Shown here in pieces: positions 16,814 through 24,643 of a stretch of DNA of 64,000 bases (positions are counted from its first letter, which is position 1; each line of letters opens with the position of its first letter). The notes under the pieces were generated by a model. The model made no database searches. It had not been told where the DNA came from and saw only the letters and a list, made by a program, of their open reading frames with translations. The position numbers and the translations under genes were made by a program. Origin of the DNA: Actinomycetota bacterium (GTDB lineage Bacteria > Actinomycetota > Acidimicrobiia > Acidimicrobiales > Ilumatobacteraceae); the NCBI GenBank assembly GCA_016871395.1, contig VFYV01000003.1, forward strand, positions 62,001 to 126,000. The letters are read 5' to 3'.

Positions 16814-17131
16814 CTACCAGTCGAGTCGCTCGAGGTAGAGGCGGATGACGCCACCGCAGGTGAGTCCCACGGCGAAGGCCTCGTCGTCGGAATAACCGAA
16901 TGACACCATGCGACCGGGGCCCCCGTCGTTGATCAGGTCGAGCGCCTCGCTCACCACGGCCCCCTCGACGCAGCCGCCGCTGACCGAACCGGTGACCTCG
17001 CCATCCTCGTTCACCGCCATGGCCGCCCCGGGATCACGCGGTCCGGAGCCCTCGATGTTTATGACGCGCGCGACGGCCACCTTCTTGCCCGCCGATCGCC
17101 AGCGGTCGATGTCGTCGAGGATCTCACGCAT
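16814..17131 (-). CDS. Stand-alone XdhC/CoxI N-terminal domain protein
   Basis: Protein of 105 aa corresponding to just the XdhC_CoxI N-terminal domain: WRSAGKKVAVARVINIEGSGPRDPGAAMAVNEDGEVTGSVSGGCVEGAVVSEA and LTCGGVIRLYLE. The conserved SGGCVEG and CGG cysteines are kept. It pairs with the adjacent longer XdhC homologue, so the function seems to be split across two or more polypeptides. The gene begins 40 nt after the coxE stop. Confidence 0.85.
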   Translation of the reverse strand: MREILDDIDRWRSAGKKVAVARVINIEGSGPRDPGAAMAVNEDGEVTGSVSGGCVEGAVVSEALDLINDGGPGRMVSFGYSDDEAFAVGLTCGGVIRLYLERLDW

Positions 17132-17171
17132 GTTCCACAGTCTGCCGTGAACCGTCGATGGGCGGCACCTC

Positions 17172-18311
17172 TCACGAGCCGATCTCGTGGGCGAGGCGCT
17201 CCATGGCCTCGAGGGAATGTCCCTCCACGAAGCGATCGACGTACGGCATCGCCGCCGCCATCCCGCGGGCCAACGGTGCGTAGCCCGGGGACACCTTCAG
17301 CGGGTTCACCCAGATCGTGCGAAAACTGACCCGCTGCAGACGCCGCATCTGTTCGGCCAAGAGCTCGGGGTCGCCCCGGTCCCAGCCGTCGCTGAGCACC
17401 ACCACGATCGCACCACGGGCCACGCCCCGCACGCCCCATTCGTCGTTGAAGTGCCGTAAGCACTCGCCCAGTCGGGTGCCCCCACTCCAGTCGTGGACTC
17501 GACTCGACGCCAGTCGAAGTGCCTTGTCGGGATCGCGGGCCCCCAATTCGCGCGTGACGCGCGTGAGACGGGTGCCGATGGCGAAAGCCTCGACCTTCTG
17601 ACGCCCGGCCACGGCGGCTTGAACGAAGCGCAACAGGGCGCGCGCGTACGGCTCCATCGAGCCGGAGATGTCGAGCAACAGAACGAGTCGTCGGAGACGC
17701 TGGTCGTTTTCCAGATGATGTCGGGTGATGGGCTCACCGGAGGTGCGCAGGCTGGAGCGCACCGTGCGTCGTAGGTCCGGTCGACCGCGTTTCGAGCCCG
17801 GGGTCATACGAAACGAGGAACGTGGTGTGCCGACGAGACGAAGCCTCGCCATCAAGACCTGGGCAAGTTGCAGCTCCGACGGGGAGTAGGCGGCGAAGTC
17901 CTTCGTGCGCAACGTTTCGATGGAGGAAAAGCGCAACGTCATGGACCCGTCGCCGTCGTCGGCGACGTTCGCTCGACCATCATCCGACGAGTCATCGGCG
18001 GCATCCATGTTGATCGTCAGATGAAAGGTCTCCGCCTCGACGTCAGAGGACTCGGTGCGACGGGAGTTCCAGAAAACCTCGAACACCCGATCGAACAAGG
18101 CGATGTCCTCGGGGCGACGAATCAGCGTGGCGCGTCCGGCCCAGTACACGTCGTCGCGTCGATTCATGCCAAGACGAGCGATCGACTCGGTGAAGGTGAT
18201 CACGTTGCCGATGGGGGTGGCGATACCTGCTCCGCGCAACACCCGGGTGAACGCCACCGCCATACGCTCGGCGGGCGAGACGACCGCTCCGTTCGCGACG
18301 GAGGCGTTCAT
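17172..18311 (-). CDS. coxE: CoxE-like von Willebrand factor A domain protein
   Basis: A 379-aa VWA protein of the CoxE type. The MIDAS metal-site motif DISGSM lies at about residue 212, followed by GTRLTRVTREL and VVLSDGWDRGDPELLAEQM. CoxE works with the MoxR-type AAA ATPase CoxD in maturing the CuSMo or Mo active site of aerobic CO dehydrogenases and related enzymes. Its ATG lies 1 nt after the moxR stop (TGACATG). The catalytic large, medium and small subunits are not in this window, so the client enzyme is unknown. Confidence 0.85.
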   Translation of the reverse strand: MNASVANGAVVSPAERMAVAFTRVLRGAGIATPIGNVITFTESIARLGMNRRDDVYWAGRATLIRRPEDIALFDRVFEVFWNSRRTESSDVEAETFHLTINMDAADDSSDDGRANVADDGDGSMTLRFSSIETLRTKDFAAYSPSELQLAQVLMARLRLVGTPRSSFRMTPGSKRGRPDLRRTVRSSLRTSGEPITRHHLENDQRLRRLVLLLDISGSMEPYARALLRFVQAAVAGRQKVEAFAIGTRLTRVTRELGARDPDKALRLASSRVHDWSGGTRLGECLRHFNDEWGVRGVARGAIVVVLSDGWDRGDPELLAEQMRRLQRVSFRTIWVNPLKVSPGYAPLARGMAAAMPYVDRFVEGHSLEAMERLAHEIGS

Positions 18312-18312
18312 G

Positions 18313-19239
18313 TCAAGCGACGAGGGCGCGTCGCACCGCCGACCTCACGATCTCGGCCATGTCGGCGGCCTCGACGCGTTCTTGGTCCTCGCGGTACTTG
18401 AGCACGGTTCCCAGGGTGGAGCGCACGCTGTCCTCGTCGAGGGAGGTCACGCCGAGGCGGCCCAGTGCGGTGGCCCAGTCGATGGTCTCAGCGACGCCCG
18501 GGGGCTTGTACAACTGCATGGCGCGCATCGCCTCGGTGGCGGCAGCCAACTGGCGGGCCAGGTTCCCGTTCACCTCGGGGACACGTAGGGAAACGATGGC
18601 CACCTCGCGCTCGAACGAGGGATGCTCGACCCAGTGATAGAGGCAACGACGCTTCAGAGCGTCGTGGACATCTCGCGTGCGGTTGGAGGTGAGAACCACG
18701 ATGGGTGGTCGAGGTGCGGTGAACGTACCGAGTTCGGGAATGGTCACCTGGAAGTCCGACAGGACCTCGAGTAGGTACGCCTCGAACTCGTCGTCGGCGC
18801 GATCGATCTCGTCGATCAACAACACCGGCGGGAGGACAGCCGGTGAAAGCGCGCGCAAGACCGCCCGGCGCAACAGGAAGCGCTCCTGGTAGAGCTGGTT
18901 CTCCAGGGCGTCAGCACCCAGGCCGGCGGCCTCACCGCTCGCTTCGGCGGCGCGCAGATGAAGGAGTTGACGCGAGTAGTCCCAGTCGTAGACGGCCTGG
19001 GCGGCGTCGATGCCCTCGTAGCACTGCAAGCGAATCAGTTCTCCGCCGGTCAGCCGAGCGAGCACCTTGGCCAACTCGGTCTTGCCCACACCAGCCTCGC
19101 CCTCCAACAACAACGGGCGTTGCAAGGTGAGCGCCAGGAACACCGAGGTCGCCAGCCCGCGGTCGGCCAGGTAGCCGTGTCGTCCGAGAGCCTCGTCGAC
19201 GGCCTCCACGCTGTCGAGGGCGAAAGGTACTGCGCTCAT
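18313..19239 (-). CDS. coxD: MoxR-family AAA+ ATPase (CoxD-like)
   Basis: AAA+ ATPase of 308 aa. Walker A is GEAGVGKTEL, Walker B is LLIDEIDRADDEFEAYLLEVLSDFQVTIPE, and sensor 1 is VLTSNRTRDVHDALKRRCLYHW. With CoxE it forms a chaperone pair for molybdenum hydroxylase maturation. The track ORF begins 231 bp too far upstream; ATG 19239 (MSAVPFALDSVEAV) has TAGCCT 7 nt before it and leaves room for the divergent amidohydrolase promoter. First gene of the operon 19239-15999. Confidence 0.9.
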   Translation of the reverse strand: MSAVPFALDSVEAVDEALGRHGYLADRGLATSVFLALTLQRPLLLEGEAGVGKTELAKVLARLTGGELIRLQCYEGIDAAQAVYDWDYSRQLLHLRAAEASGEAAGLGADALENQLYQERFLLRRAVLRALSPAVLPPVLLIDEIDRADDEFEAYLLEVLSDFQVTIPELGTFTAPRPPIVVLTSNRTRDVHDALKRRCLYHWVEHPSFEREVAIVSLRVPEVNGNLARQLAAATEAMRAMQLYKPPGVAETIDWATALGRLGVTSLDEDSVRSTLGTVLKYREDQERVEAADMAEIVRSAVRRALVA

Positions 19240-19246
19240 CGAGCAC

Positions 19247-19252
19247 AGGCTA
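19247..19252 (-). promoter_or_regulatory. -10 hexamer of leaderless promoter, moxR-coxE-xdhC operon
   Basis: TAGCCT on the minus strand, 7 nt before ATG 19239. No Shine-Dalgarno is present. Confidence 0.55.
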
Positions 19253-19291
19253 GAGGGGTCCGAGTTGTAATCTCTGAACCGAGGGGGAGAC

Positions 19292-21025
19292 ATGTTCGAT
19301 CTGATCATTCGTGGAGGGACCATCGTCGATGGCACGGGAGCAACCCGTTTCCGGGGCGACCTCGCCGTGCAGGGCGGTCGCATCGCGCGCATCGCGCCAA
19401 CCATCGACGAGCCAGCGGCCGAGGTCATCGATGCCACCGGTTGCGTCGTCACCCCTGGATTCGTCGACATTCACACGCACTACGACGGGCAGGTGTCCTG
19501 GGACGACCTACTCGAACCGACGTCGGGACATGGTGTCACCACCATCGTGATGGGTAACTGTGGCGTGGGCTTCGCCCCGGTGCGCCCGGGTCGCGAGGAA
19601 TGGTTGGTGCAACTGATGGAAGGGGTCGAGGACATTCCGGGCACGGCGTTGCACGAGGGCATCACGTGGTCGTGGGAGACCTTCCCCGAGTACCTGGACG
19701 CTGTCGCGTCACGGCGATACAGCATGGACGTGGCCGCGTACGTGCCGCACGCGTCGGTGCGCGCCTACGTGATGGGTGACCGTGGTGCGCGCAATGAGGC
19801 CGCGACTCCTGACGACATCGAGGCCATGGGCCGCATCGTGCGCGAGGCTCGTGAGGCCGGAGCGGTGGGTTTTTCCACCAGTCGCACACTCAACCACAAG
19901 GCGCGCGACGGAGAACCGGTACCCGGCACGTTCGCGGCCCTCGACGAGTTGCAAGGTATGGCCGACGCCTTGGTGGCCGCCGGAGGCGGTCTGTTCGAGG
20001 TCGCTCCGCAGGGTCTCGAATTCGATCGTCCCGTCTTCCTCGGTGAGGTGGACTGGATGGCCGGACTCGCCGAGCGCAGCGGATTGCCGGTGACGTTCGC
20101 GATGCTGCAGAACGAGTTGAACGCCGATTCGTGGCGCGAGGCCCTCGACGTCGTCGACCGCGTCAACGCCAGGGGCGGTCGGATGCACCCGCAGATCGCC
20201 GCCCGCCCGTTCGGAATGATGATCGGCTGGGACGGTTATCACTTTTTCTCCAAGCGACCCACCTTCATGGACCGGGCAGCGAAGATGACCATGCCCGAAC
20301 TGCGCGCGGAACTGCGGCGCGGCGACGTGAAGGCTCGCATCCTCGCCGAGACCGATGCACCGGCCGATCCGACCAAGCAATTCGACGGCATCGGGGCGTT
20401 CTTGCAGATGTCGGTGGACAAGATGTACGCCATGGGCACCCCGCCCGATTACGAGCCCGGCCCCGAGTTGTTGGTGTCCAACTTGGCCCAGGCCGCCGGC
20501 CAGGACCCGTTGTCGTTCGCCTACGACCTGTTGAACCAGGACGACGGACATGCGTTCTTGATGTTGCCGTTCTTCAACTACGTGGGCGGCTCACAAGACG
20601 CGATCTACGAAATGTTGCAACACCCCGCGACGGTGTCGGGCTTGTCCGATGGGGGCGCCCACGTACGCATGATCTGTGACGCTTCGATCCCCACCTATGT
20701 GCTGACGCACTGGGCCCGCGACCGTCGTCGGGGCCCCAAGTTGACCTTGGAGCAGGCCGTGAAGGTGCAGACCCATGACACCGCCGACGTGGTGGGGTTC
20801 CATGACCGCGGTGTCCTGGTCGAGGGCAAGAAGGCCGACATCAACATCATCGACATGGAAGCGTTGACATTGGGCTTCCCCCACGCCGAGGACGACCTGC
20901 CCGCTGGTGGCACCCGATTGTTACAGACCGCCACGGGTTACGTGGCCACCATCGTCGATGGTGTGGTGACCCGGCGCCACGGTGCCGACACTGGCGCTCG
21001 CCCCGGTCGCCTCGTACGGGCCTGA
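19292..21025 (+). CDS. N-acyl-D-amino-acid deacylase-like amidohydrolase, paralogue 1
   Basis: Amidohydrolase-3/D-aminoacylase-family protein, 577 aa. It has the N-terminal beta strand [14 protein letters not shown], metal motif HTHYDGQ, the [10 protein letters not shown] cysteine loop, and a late [12 protein letters not shown] containing the catalytic Asp. The middle His region is unclear: a His occurs in [12 protein letters not shown], but the second His ligand of classical D-aminoacylases is not obvious, so the substrate is uncertain. Unlike most genes here it has a strong Shine-Dalgarno, GAGGGGGAGAC, before ATG 19292. A paralogue lies at 61584-63311. Confidence 0.85.
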   Translation: MFDLIIRGGTIVDGTGATRFRGDLAVQGGRIARIAPTIDEPAAEVIDATGCVVTPGFVDIHTHYDGQVSWDDLLEPTSGHGVTTIVMGNCGVGFAPVRPGREEWLVQLMEGVEDIPGTALHEGITWSWETFPEYLDAVASRRYSMDVAAYVPHASVRAYVMGDRGARNEAATPDDIEAMGRIVREAREAGAVGFSTSRTLNHKARDGEPVPGTFAALDELQGMADALVAAGGGLFEVAPQGLEFDRPVFLGEVDWMAGLAERSGLPVTFAMLQNELNADSWREALDVVDRVNARGGRMHPQIAARPFGMMIGWDGYHFFSKRPTFMDRAAKMTMPELRAELRRGDVKARILAETDAPADPTKQFDGIGAFLQMSVDKMYAMGTPPDYEPGPELLVSNLAQAAGQDPLSFAYDLLNQDDGHAFLMLPFFNYVGGSQDAIYEMLQHPATVSGLSDGGAHVRMICDASIPTYVLTHWARDRRRGPKLTLEQAVKVQTHDTADVVGFHDRGVLVEGKKADINIIDMEALTLGFPHAEDDLPAGGTRLLQTATGYVATIVDGVVTRRHGADTGARPGRLVRA

Positions 21026-21029
21026 GGGT

Positions 21030-21566
21030 TCAAGAGTCGGCGAGCAAGGCCGACAACTCGGAAATCTTCCCGGCGATGTCGGCGGTGCCGTCGGGCAACG
21101 CGTCGACCGGCCACCAACGAGCACCTTCGATCGGGCTCAACGGCGCGTCGAGGTCGGCGACGTACAGCCAGGCCACGTTCCAGTGTCGATGCGGTCGTTC
21201 GCCGTCGCGGTCGGTGGCGTGCACGAACGCTGGTCCGTCGAGCACCGGGCGTACGTCGAATTCGGTGAGTCCGGTTTCTTCCTCCAACTCGCGTAGCCCG
21301 GCGTCCCGTGTGGACTCGTTTCGCTCGACGTGCCCTCCCGGTGTCGACCAACCCAGCGACGGGTGCTTCACGAGCAGGGTGTGGGAGGCGGAGGGGTCGA
21401 GGATCCATGTGGTGGCACAGACGTGTCCGGCAACGACGGAGTGGTCACCGGTCAGGCCGCGCGACAATTCGTCGCCGAGCGCGTCGAGGAGGGTCACTCG
21501 TTCGACCTCTCGGCGAACCGCGGGCCAATCGCCCGGCACGTCGATGGTGGGATGGGGAAAAGCCAC
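21030..21566 (-). CDS. NUDIX hydrolase
   Basis: A 178-aa Nudix pyrophosphohydrolase. The Nudix box is complete: GGHVERNESTRDAGLRELEEETGL, matching GX5EX7REUXEEXGU. An N-terminal helical region of about 50 residues precedes it. The substrate cannot be inferred. The start is a GTG at 21566. The stop lies 4 nt from the convergent amidohydrolase stop. Upstream on the same strand lies a probable 64-aa gene. Confidence 0.85.
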   Translation of the reverse strand: MAFPHPTIDVPGDWPAVRREVERVTLLDALGDELSRGLTGDHSVVAGHVCATTWILDPSASHTLLVKHPSLGWSTPGGHVERNESTRDAGLRELEEETGLTEFDVRPVLDGPAFVHATDRDGERPHRHWNVAWLYVADLDAPLSPIEGARWWPVDALPDGTADIAGKISELSALLADS

Positions 21567-21572
21567 GTGCGT

Positions 21573-21767
21573 TCAACGCTCCGGACTGAACGTCATGACC
21601 TCGGCCGGTACTGACGAGACGATGCGAGCCTCGACGTTGTTCTCCGGCCCCGACCGGCCGAAGAGGCCTTCGTGACGGACTCGCGTGGCGGGTGTCCTCG
21701 TCGAATGGGCACGGGCATCGGTGCCCTTTCTCGTCGTGGCGGGTCCGGACCCGGAGTTGGCGGGCAT
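21573..21767 (-). CDS. Possible small hypothetical protein (64 aa)
   Basis: Unrecognised 64-aa frame that fills the otherwise empty 235-bp gap between the NUDIX and enoyl-CoA hydratase genes. Support is indirect. The codons are GC-rich at third positions like neighbouring genes. The frame ends 6 nt before the NUDIX GTG, and TAGCGT sits exactly 7 nt before its ATG, the leaderless spacing seen across this window. The N-terminal half is Thr/Arg/Ser-rich and low in complexity, and the C-terminal half (GRSGPENNVEARIVSSVPAEVM) looks more ordered. It could still be chance. Confidence 0.4.
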   Translation of the reverse strand: MPANSGSGPATTRKGTDARAHSTRTPATRVRHEGLFGRSGPENNVEARIVSSVPAEVMTFSPER

Positions 21768-21774
21768 GGCCGAG

Positions 21775-21780
21775 ACGCTA
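21775..21780 (-). promoter_or_regulatory. Candidate -10 hexamer before the 64-aa ORF
   Basis: TAGCGT on the minus strand, 7 nt before ATG 21767. If the ORF is not real, this may still be the promoter of the NUDIX gene. Confidence 0.35.
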
Positions 21781-21801
21781 CCGACGAGCGCGCGGACCCT
21801 C

Positions 21802-22548
21802 TCAGTGGCCGAACTCTCCGCTTCGGAACAAAGCGGCGAACAGGGCCTCCTCGCGAGTGCGGGCCTCGCGGGTACGGTCTCCGCGGCCGGCCACCATCAG
21901 TCGTTTGATCACCCGGGTGGAATAGGCCGACTTCGAGGCGATGTCGTGGGCCAAGGTCATCGTCGAACCCATCAACGCCTCGTCGTCCTCGACGCGCAGA
22001 GCCATACCGATGGCCACCGCCTCATCGGCGTCGATCCAGCGCGAAGTCAGCAACAACTCGGCCGCTCGTTGCCAACCCACGCGATCGGCGAACAACACGC
22101 TGCTGGCGGCCTCGGGTGGCACGCCCAGTTCGCTGAAGGGAACGCGCATTCGCGCCGAGCGCGCCATCAACACGATGTCGCAATAGGGGAGCAAGGTCAT
22201 CCCGATGCCCACGGCCACGCCGTTGACGGCGGCGATGAGCGGCTTGCCGAACGACTCCAACGCGTCGAGCAGAACCGTGAATCCACCGACCCCGGTGGAA
22301 CCTCCGGCGACCGAGTCTCCGCTGGCGACGGCCGTAGCCATCTCGGCCATCTCTTTCAGGTCCTGGCCCGAACTGAACGCCGCACCAACGCCGGTGAGCA
22401 CGGCCACCCGCAGGGTGTCGTCGGCGTCGATACGCGCCAACGCGGATCCCAGCGCGTCGTACTGCTCGCGCGTGAAGGCGTTCTTGCGCTCGGGCCGGTT
22501 CATGGTGACCACGGCGACGGCGCCGTCGATGTGCACGTCGATGCTCAT
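21802..22548 (-). CDS. Enoyl-CoA hydratase/isomerase family protein
   Basis: Crotonase-fold protein of 248 aa acting on acyl-CoA thioesters. The oxyanion-hole segments AAFSSGQDLKEMAEM and NGVAVGIGMTLLPYCDIVLM are present. The active-site helix reads ELGVPPEAASSVLF, keeping one Glu. This pattern is nearer to enoyl-CoA isomerases (PECI/PaaG-type) than to two-Glu hydratases, so a delta-isomerase role is plausible. It starts 7 nt after the SDR stop and is third in the leftward unit acyl-CoA dehydrogenase-SDR-isomerase. Confidence 0.87.
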   Translation of the reverse strand: MSIDVHIDGAVAVVTMNRPERKNAFTREQYDALGSALARIDADDTLRVAVLTGVGAAFSSGQDLKEMAEMATAVASGDSVAGGSTGVGGFTVLLDALESFGKPLIAAVNGVAVGIGMTLLPYCDIVLMARSARMRVPFSELGVPPEAASSVLFADRVGWQRAAELLLTSRWIDADEAVAIGMALRVEDDEALMGSTMTLAHDIASKSAYSTRVIKRLMVAGRGDRTREARTREEALFAALFRSGEFGH

Positions 22549-22555
22549 ACGGCGG

Positions 22556-23320
22556 TCACGGGTGCTGACTGCTGACCGAGATGGTTTCGCCGGTCATGTA
22601 ACTGCTGTAGTCGCTGGCGAGGAACACGATCACGTTGGCGATCTCCCACGGCTCGGCGTACCGACCGAAGGCCTCGCGCGAGGTGAGCTCGGCCAGCAGT
22701 TCGTTGCTGGTGACTTTGGCCAGATTGGCGTGCATCGCGATGCTCGGTGACACCGCGTTGATACGCACCCCCCGCGGACCGGCCTCGATCGCGGCGCAAC
22801 GTGTGAGGGCCATGACACCGGCCTTGGCCGCGGCGTAGTGCGCTTGACCTGCCTGAGCCCGCCAGCCGAGAACACTGGCGTTGTTCACGATGACCCCGGA
22901 CCCCTGCGCGTACATGAGGTTCAACGCCGCGCGAGTGCAACGCATCGTGCCGTTCAAGGTGACATCGAGAACGACCGCCCATTGCTCATCGGTCATCTCG
23001 TGCAGTTCTGCCGTTCCTCCCAACCCGGCGTTGTTGACCAACACGTCGATGCCCCCCAATTCTTCGGTGGCGACGACGAACAGGTTTTGGACGCTGGCTT
23101 CGTCGGTGACGTCGCAGGGAATTCCGACTGCTCCCAACTCGGCGGCAGTCTCGACGAGTCGACGCTCGTGCTTGTCGCTGATGACGACTCGCGCACCCTC
23201 CTCGAGGCAGCGACGCGCGGTCGACGAACCGATCCCGCTACCGGCCGCCGCGGTGATCAGCACCCGCTTGTCGGTGAGCAGCCCATGTCCGGTCACGTAG
23301 GTGGGTTCCTTGGTCGACAT
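22556..23320 (-). CDS. Short-chain dehydrogenase resembling IpdF (steroid ring C/D degradation)
   Basis: Classical SDR of 254 aa with cofactor loop TAAAGSGIGSSTA, NNAGLGG, and catalytic Ser-Tyr-Lys in NNASVLGWRAQAGQAHYAAAKAG. The stretches LITAAAGSGIGSSTARRCLEEGARVVISD, NNASVLGWRAQ and the C-terminal SSYMTGETISVSSQHP closely match what I remember of mycobacterial IpdF (Rv3559c), a hydroxyacyl-CoA dehydrogenase in degradation of steroid rings C and D. The identification is from memory and needs a search. A Shine-Dalgarno (GGGGGAAAC) precedes ATG 23320. It follows the FadE30-like dehydrogenase, the same neighbour as in mycobacteria. Confidence 0.85.
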   Translation of the reverse strand: MSTKEPTYVTGHGLLTDKRVLITAAAGSGIGSSTARRCLEEGARVVISDKHERRLVETAAELGAVGIPCDVTDEASVQNLFVVATEELGGIDVLVNNAGLGGTAELHEMTDEQWAVVLDVTLNGTMRCTRAALNLMYAQGSGVIVNNASVLGWRAQAGQAHYAAAKAGVMALTRCAAIEAGPRGVRINAVSPSIAMHANLAKVTSNELLAELTSREAFGRYAEPWEIANVIVFLASDYSSYMTGETISVSSQHP

Positions 23321-23359
23321 GTTTCCCCCGAGATGTTGTTTGGGCGAGAGTTGACGAAG

Positions 23360-24541
23360 TCAGCGCGGAAGTCCGAGAACGCGCTCGCCCAACACATTGC
23401 GCTGAATCTCGTTGGAACCACCGTAGATGGTGTCGGACCTCGTGAAGAGGAACAACTTCTGCTCGAGGGTGAGTTCGTAGGGGAGGGCCTCGGCGATCAG
23501 TCCGGCCGGCCCCATGATCTCCATCATCAATTCGCCCAGGTCGCGGTGCCATGTTCCCCAGAACAGTTTGGAGATGCTGGCCTCGGGGCCGGGCACCCCC
23601 TTGGCCGACATGCTCCGCAAAGCGTTGAGCTTCAGTAGTTGCAAGCCGGTGTGAGCCTGGGCCAACTTTTGGCGTAGCACCGGATCATCGGCGCGACCGA
23701 AACGACGCGCCAAGGCGATGGTGTCCTGCAGTTCGCGCTCGAAGCCCACCTGTTGGGCCAAGGTGGAGATGCCACGTTCGTAGCCCAGTAGGGCCATGGC
23801 CACGCCCCAGCCGGCGCCCGGTCGACCGACCACCAGTGATGCCTCGGTCTCGGCGTCGGTGAAGAAAGTCTCGTTGAACTCGCCGCCCCCGGTGATCTGG
23901 CGAATGGCGCGGACCTCCACCCCCGATTGCTCCATGGGCACCAGCAGAAAGGTCAGCCCGGCGTGTCGTTGCGAACCGGGCTCGGTGCGAGCGACGACGA
24001 AACACCAGTGACTCACGTGCGCCAAGGACGTCCAGACCTTCTGGCCGTTGATCACCCAGCGGTCCCCGTCGAGGTGGGCTTTGGTTTGCACGTTGGCCAG
24101 ATCGCTACCGGCGTTCGGCTCGCTGTAGCCCTGACACCAGCGTTCGTCACCGCGCAGAATGCCGGGTAGGAAGCGCTCGCATTGTTCGGGAGTGCCGTAT
24201 TCGATGATGGTCGGCGCGAGAAGGTTCTCGCCCATGTGATTGGTTCGGGCCGGCGCCTGCGCGCGCACGTACTCCTCGGCCCAGATGATCTGCTGATCGA
24301 CCGTGGCACCACGACCGCCGAACTCGACCGGCCACCCGAGGCCGATCCATCCGGCGCGACCGAGCACCTTTTCCCACTCGACGCGAATCTCGAAACCGAT
24401 CTCCTCGTCGCCCGGACCGCCGCGACCTCGGAGTGCGGCGAACTCACCGACCACGTTCTCACGTAGCCAGGAGCGCACCAGGTCGCGAAAGTCGCGATCG
24501 TCGGTCGGCAAGGCGGCGTCTTGGGAGGCGGTGATGGTCAT
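23360..24541 (-). CDS. Acyl-CoA dehydrogenase resembling FadE30
   Basis: Acyl-CoA dehydrogenase of 393 aa. FAD and substrate motifs are in place: WCQGYSEPNAGSDLANVQTKA, WVINGQKVWTSLAHVSHWCFVVART, and the C-terminal TIYGGSNEIQRNVLGERVLGLPR. The GGSNEIQRN loop lacks the usual YEGTSEIQ glutamate, which is typical of the heterodimer-forming or specialised FadE clade in actinobacteria. The N-terminal wording VGEFAALRGRGGPG and the neighbouring IpdF-like SDR suggest FadE30-type steroid or terpenoid ring catabolism. First gene of the unit, divergent from a second dehydrogenase gene. Confidence 0.88.
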   Translation of the reverse strand: MTITASQDAALPTDDRDFRDLVRSWLRENVVGEFAALRGRGGPGDEEIGFEIRVEWEKVLGRAGWIGLGWPVEFGGRGATVDQQIIWAEEYVRAQAPARTNHMGENLLAPTIIEYGTPEQCERFLPGILRGDERWCQGYSEPNAGSDLANVQTKAHLDGDRWVINGQKVWTSLAHVSHWCFVVARTEPGSQRHAGLTFLLVPMEQSGVEVRAIRQITGGGEFNETFFTDAETEASLVVGRPGAGWGVAMALLGYERGISTLAQQVGFERELQDTIALARRFGRADDPVLRQKLAQAHTGLQLLKLNALRSMSAKGVPGPEASISKLFWGTWHRDLGELMMEIMGPAGLIAEALPYELTLEQKLFLFTRSDTIYGGSNEIQRNVLGERVLGLPR

Positions 24542-24631
24542 GGGAGTCGGCGGGGCTCGGTTGTTTTTGACGAACCGTCAGAAAGAGTAGCCGTGAGGCG
24601 TCCGACCGGCCGAGATCGGAACGGAGGCGAT

Positions 24632-24637
24632 TACGGT
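24632..24637 (+). promoter_or_regulatory. -10 hexamer of leaderless promoter, acyl-CoA dehydrogenase 2
   Basis: TACGGT 6 nt before ATG 24644. This supports that start over the track start at 24521. Confidence 0.5.
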
Positions 24638-24643
24638 CACACC

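Noticed and set aside
21706-21740. Hairpin GGGCAC...GTGCCC followed by TTTCTC as a terminator
   Set aside because: The T-rich side faces the plus strand while both flanking genes are on the minus strand, and it lies inside the possible 64-aa gene.
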